A DNA stretch of 41,242 bases from positions 1 through 41,242 of the IMG/VR virus record IMGVR_UViG_3300047558_000146. One strand, written 5' to 3'. The notes under the pieces are model-generated. The model made no database searches and was not told where the DNA came from. It saw only the letters and a program-made list of their open reading frames with translations. The stretch's first letter is position 1. Every line of letters begins with the position of its first letter. A program made the position numbers and the translations under genes. Positions 41,101 to 41,242 of this stretch are shown here, one piece after another. The stretch is from a virus.

Positions 41101-41242
41101 AAAGCCAATGTTGTTTAAGAACGGTGTATTCGTTGACTTAGGTGAATACTCTATTGCTTCTAATAGTATCACATTCACTAACAATCTAACTGTTGGCGAT
41201 CAGATTGACGTTATGCCTACACAGATTGCTGTTGTAAGCGGT
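38186..41242 (+). CDS. Tail fibre protein, cassette 2 (3' partial)
   Basis: ATG 38186, with AAAGGAAAATAG before it, opens a frame with no stop to the window end (1019 codons). The start is MPQINLEQGANIKVAINRGP. ILPTANITYDLGSPTQRWRD near residue 130 and ITGGSSDQFLMTDGLGNINF occur in the fibre of cassette 1 in similar form. The module GAPDALNTLSELANALANDA is present twice (also GAPEVLDTLSELANALGNDA). Short repeated units follow, such as NTIANLVTTDTFTTYQ. The C-terminal receptor-binding end lies beyond the window. Confidence 0.85.
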   Translation, partial: MPQINLEQGANIKVAINRGPLSGGTPTGNIGELQFNKDGQRFGTVATATYDATNNQLKVTNLQVSGGSQGEYLINTGGGNVGWGPVNAIGSLTGVSASNDAVDTTVNGVIISQASPTGLEVTGNILPTANITYDLGSPTQRWRDIYLSNSTIDLNGVRLSADGTDFVVQGGMLLQGGIVAREFYGNISGDYLSGDGSRITNISANAVVGSVATSIVSGVADTVRESAQPNITSVGNLTSLVVSGKTNLGPIANLKLTGGHQNDVVLTDGQGNLSFGQLTVSTIANSGTHVDAKILSANITVANVAVAGFNTTKATFNVPVDVTGNINATGNLTANKATVNAISTANLTATGKTSLGVVSNVSITGGSSDQFLMTDGLGNINFSDPYKLVSGGTSVIAQSNNWVNFTIAGIANVLQVRETGLQMSNDANSNMGNVVRANYFIGEYITGDKFDLGHVSDITVDGGAPHQFLRASNTAGKLEFYSLDETKISNGSSNVATYQTKVEVSANNVANILYVTSNGTNGVVGVVGNLEVGGLAHMNSANINGAMEVVGDLSAFANVNLGSIANLRILGGTNEFVLTTDGNANLSWTSKVPSSVSAETANIANVAYSVDAANVVGLDLVVGNAISALVDGAPDALNTLSELANALANDASYSTTIVNSLANKVEFTTFQDYTVITDATIANLATSANLQTLADSTANALANKVETTDFQSYVDTTANTIANLVTTDTFTTYQGDTANTIANLATISYVDTTVSNAVANVLGGAPEVLDTLSELANALGNDASFITTITSGLANKVDTTTYDLFVSDTGNTIANLVTTDTFTTYQSDLANVIANTASWQELEDGLANKVYSNVFNDTVANLVGITTFNDTVANLATITYVDDSIANIPPTDLSAYSTTTEVNGLISTALSGHGNIVSVNLSGNTSQLLAGDGTWIDRITLSGANAVSISVTANGAGQSFQDNEFIHYTGNVKPMLFKNGVFVDLGEYSIASNSITFTNNLTVGDQIDVMPTQIAVVSG

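Overview
The window is a contiguous piece of a tailed-phage genome of modest GC content. Its structural genes follow siphovirus order: small and large terminase, portal, scaffold, major capsid, head-tail joining proteins, tail tube, tail-assembly chaperones with a frameshift site, tape measure, distal tail, gpJ-like tip, fibres. Fibre modules of the 'GAPxxLxTLxELAxALxNDAS' kind are, as I recall, common in T4-like cyanophages and other aquatic phages. That and the sigma70-like promoters suggest a Gram-negative aquatic host. This is inference: nothing here names the host. No integrase or repressor is visible.

Layout. 1-3250: small genes, a homing-endonuclease insertion that duplicated the start of a membrane-protein gene, a T4 gp55-like late sigma factor and a GIY-YIG endonuclease. 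3340-7660: replication operon (AEP primase, RecD/Dda-like SF1 helicase, SF3 helicase). 7667-8106: repeat-rich non-coding block, the best origin candidate, with a 32-bp perfect inverted repeat. 8107-10536: small unknown genes, including several too short for routine calling, and a predicted H-type pseudoknot. 10536-14729: packaging genes and portal, with an HNH endonuclease between the terminase genes. 14756-16782: an opposite-strand cluster (NUMOD-type protein, AAA ATPase, small membrane protein, unknown). 16969-22473: endolysin, scaffold, capsid, connectors, tail tube and chaperones. 22483-30162: tail proper. 30181-41242: receptor-binding region with two similar fibre cassettes, a third fibre-like gene and an unusual DUF285-repeat protein. 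The last fibre runs off the window.

Regulation. Host-type promoters precede the sigma gene, the primase and the SF1 helicase. A second promoter type (box TAGGGTAAA, -10 element and a hairpin leader) occurs twice, on opposite strands. A third set, NATAAATA, matches the T4 late promoter and fits the gp55-like sigma. At five genes the motif ends exactly five bases before the start codon and no usable Shine-Dalgarno is present, so those late mRNAs would be leaderless. Other late motifs precede ordinary leaders with Shine-Dalgarno sites. A T4-type late sigma, matching promoters and leaderless late genes in a siphovirus is the most interesting system in the window.
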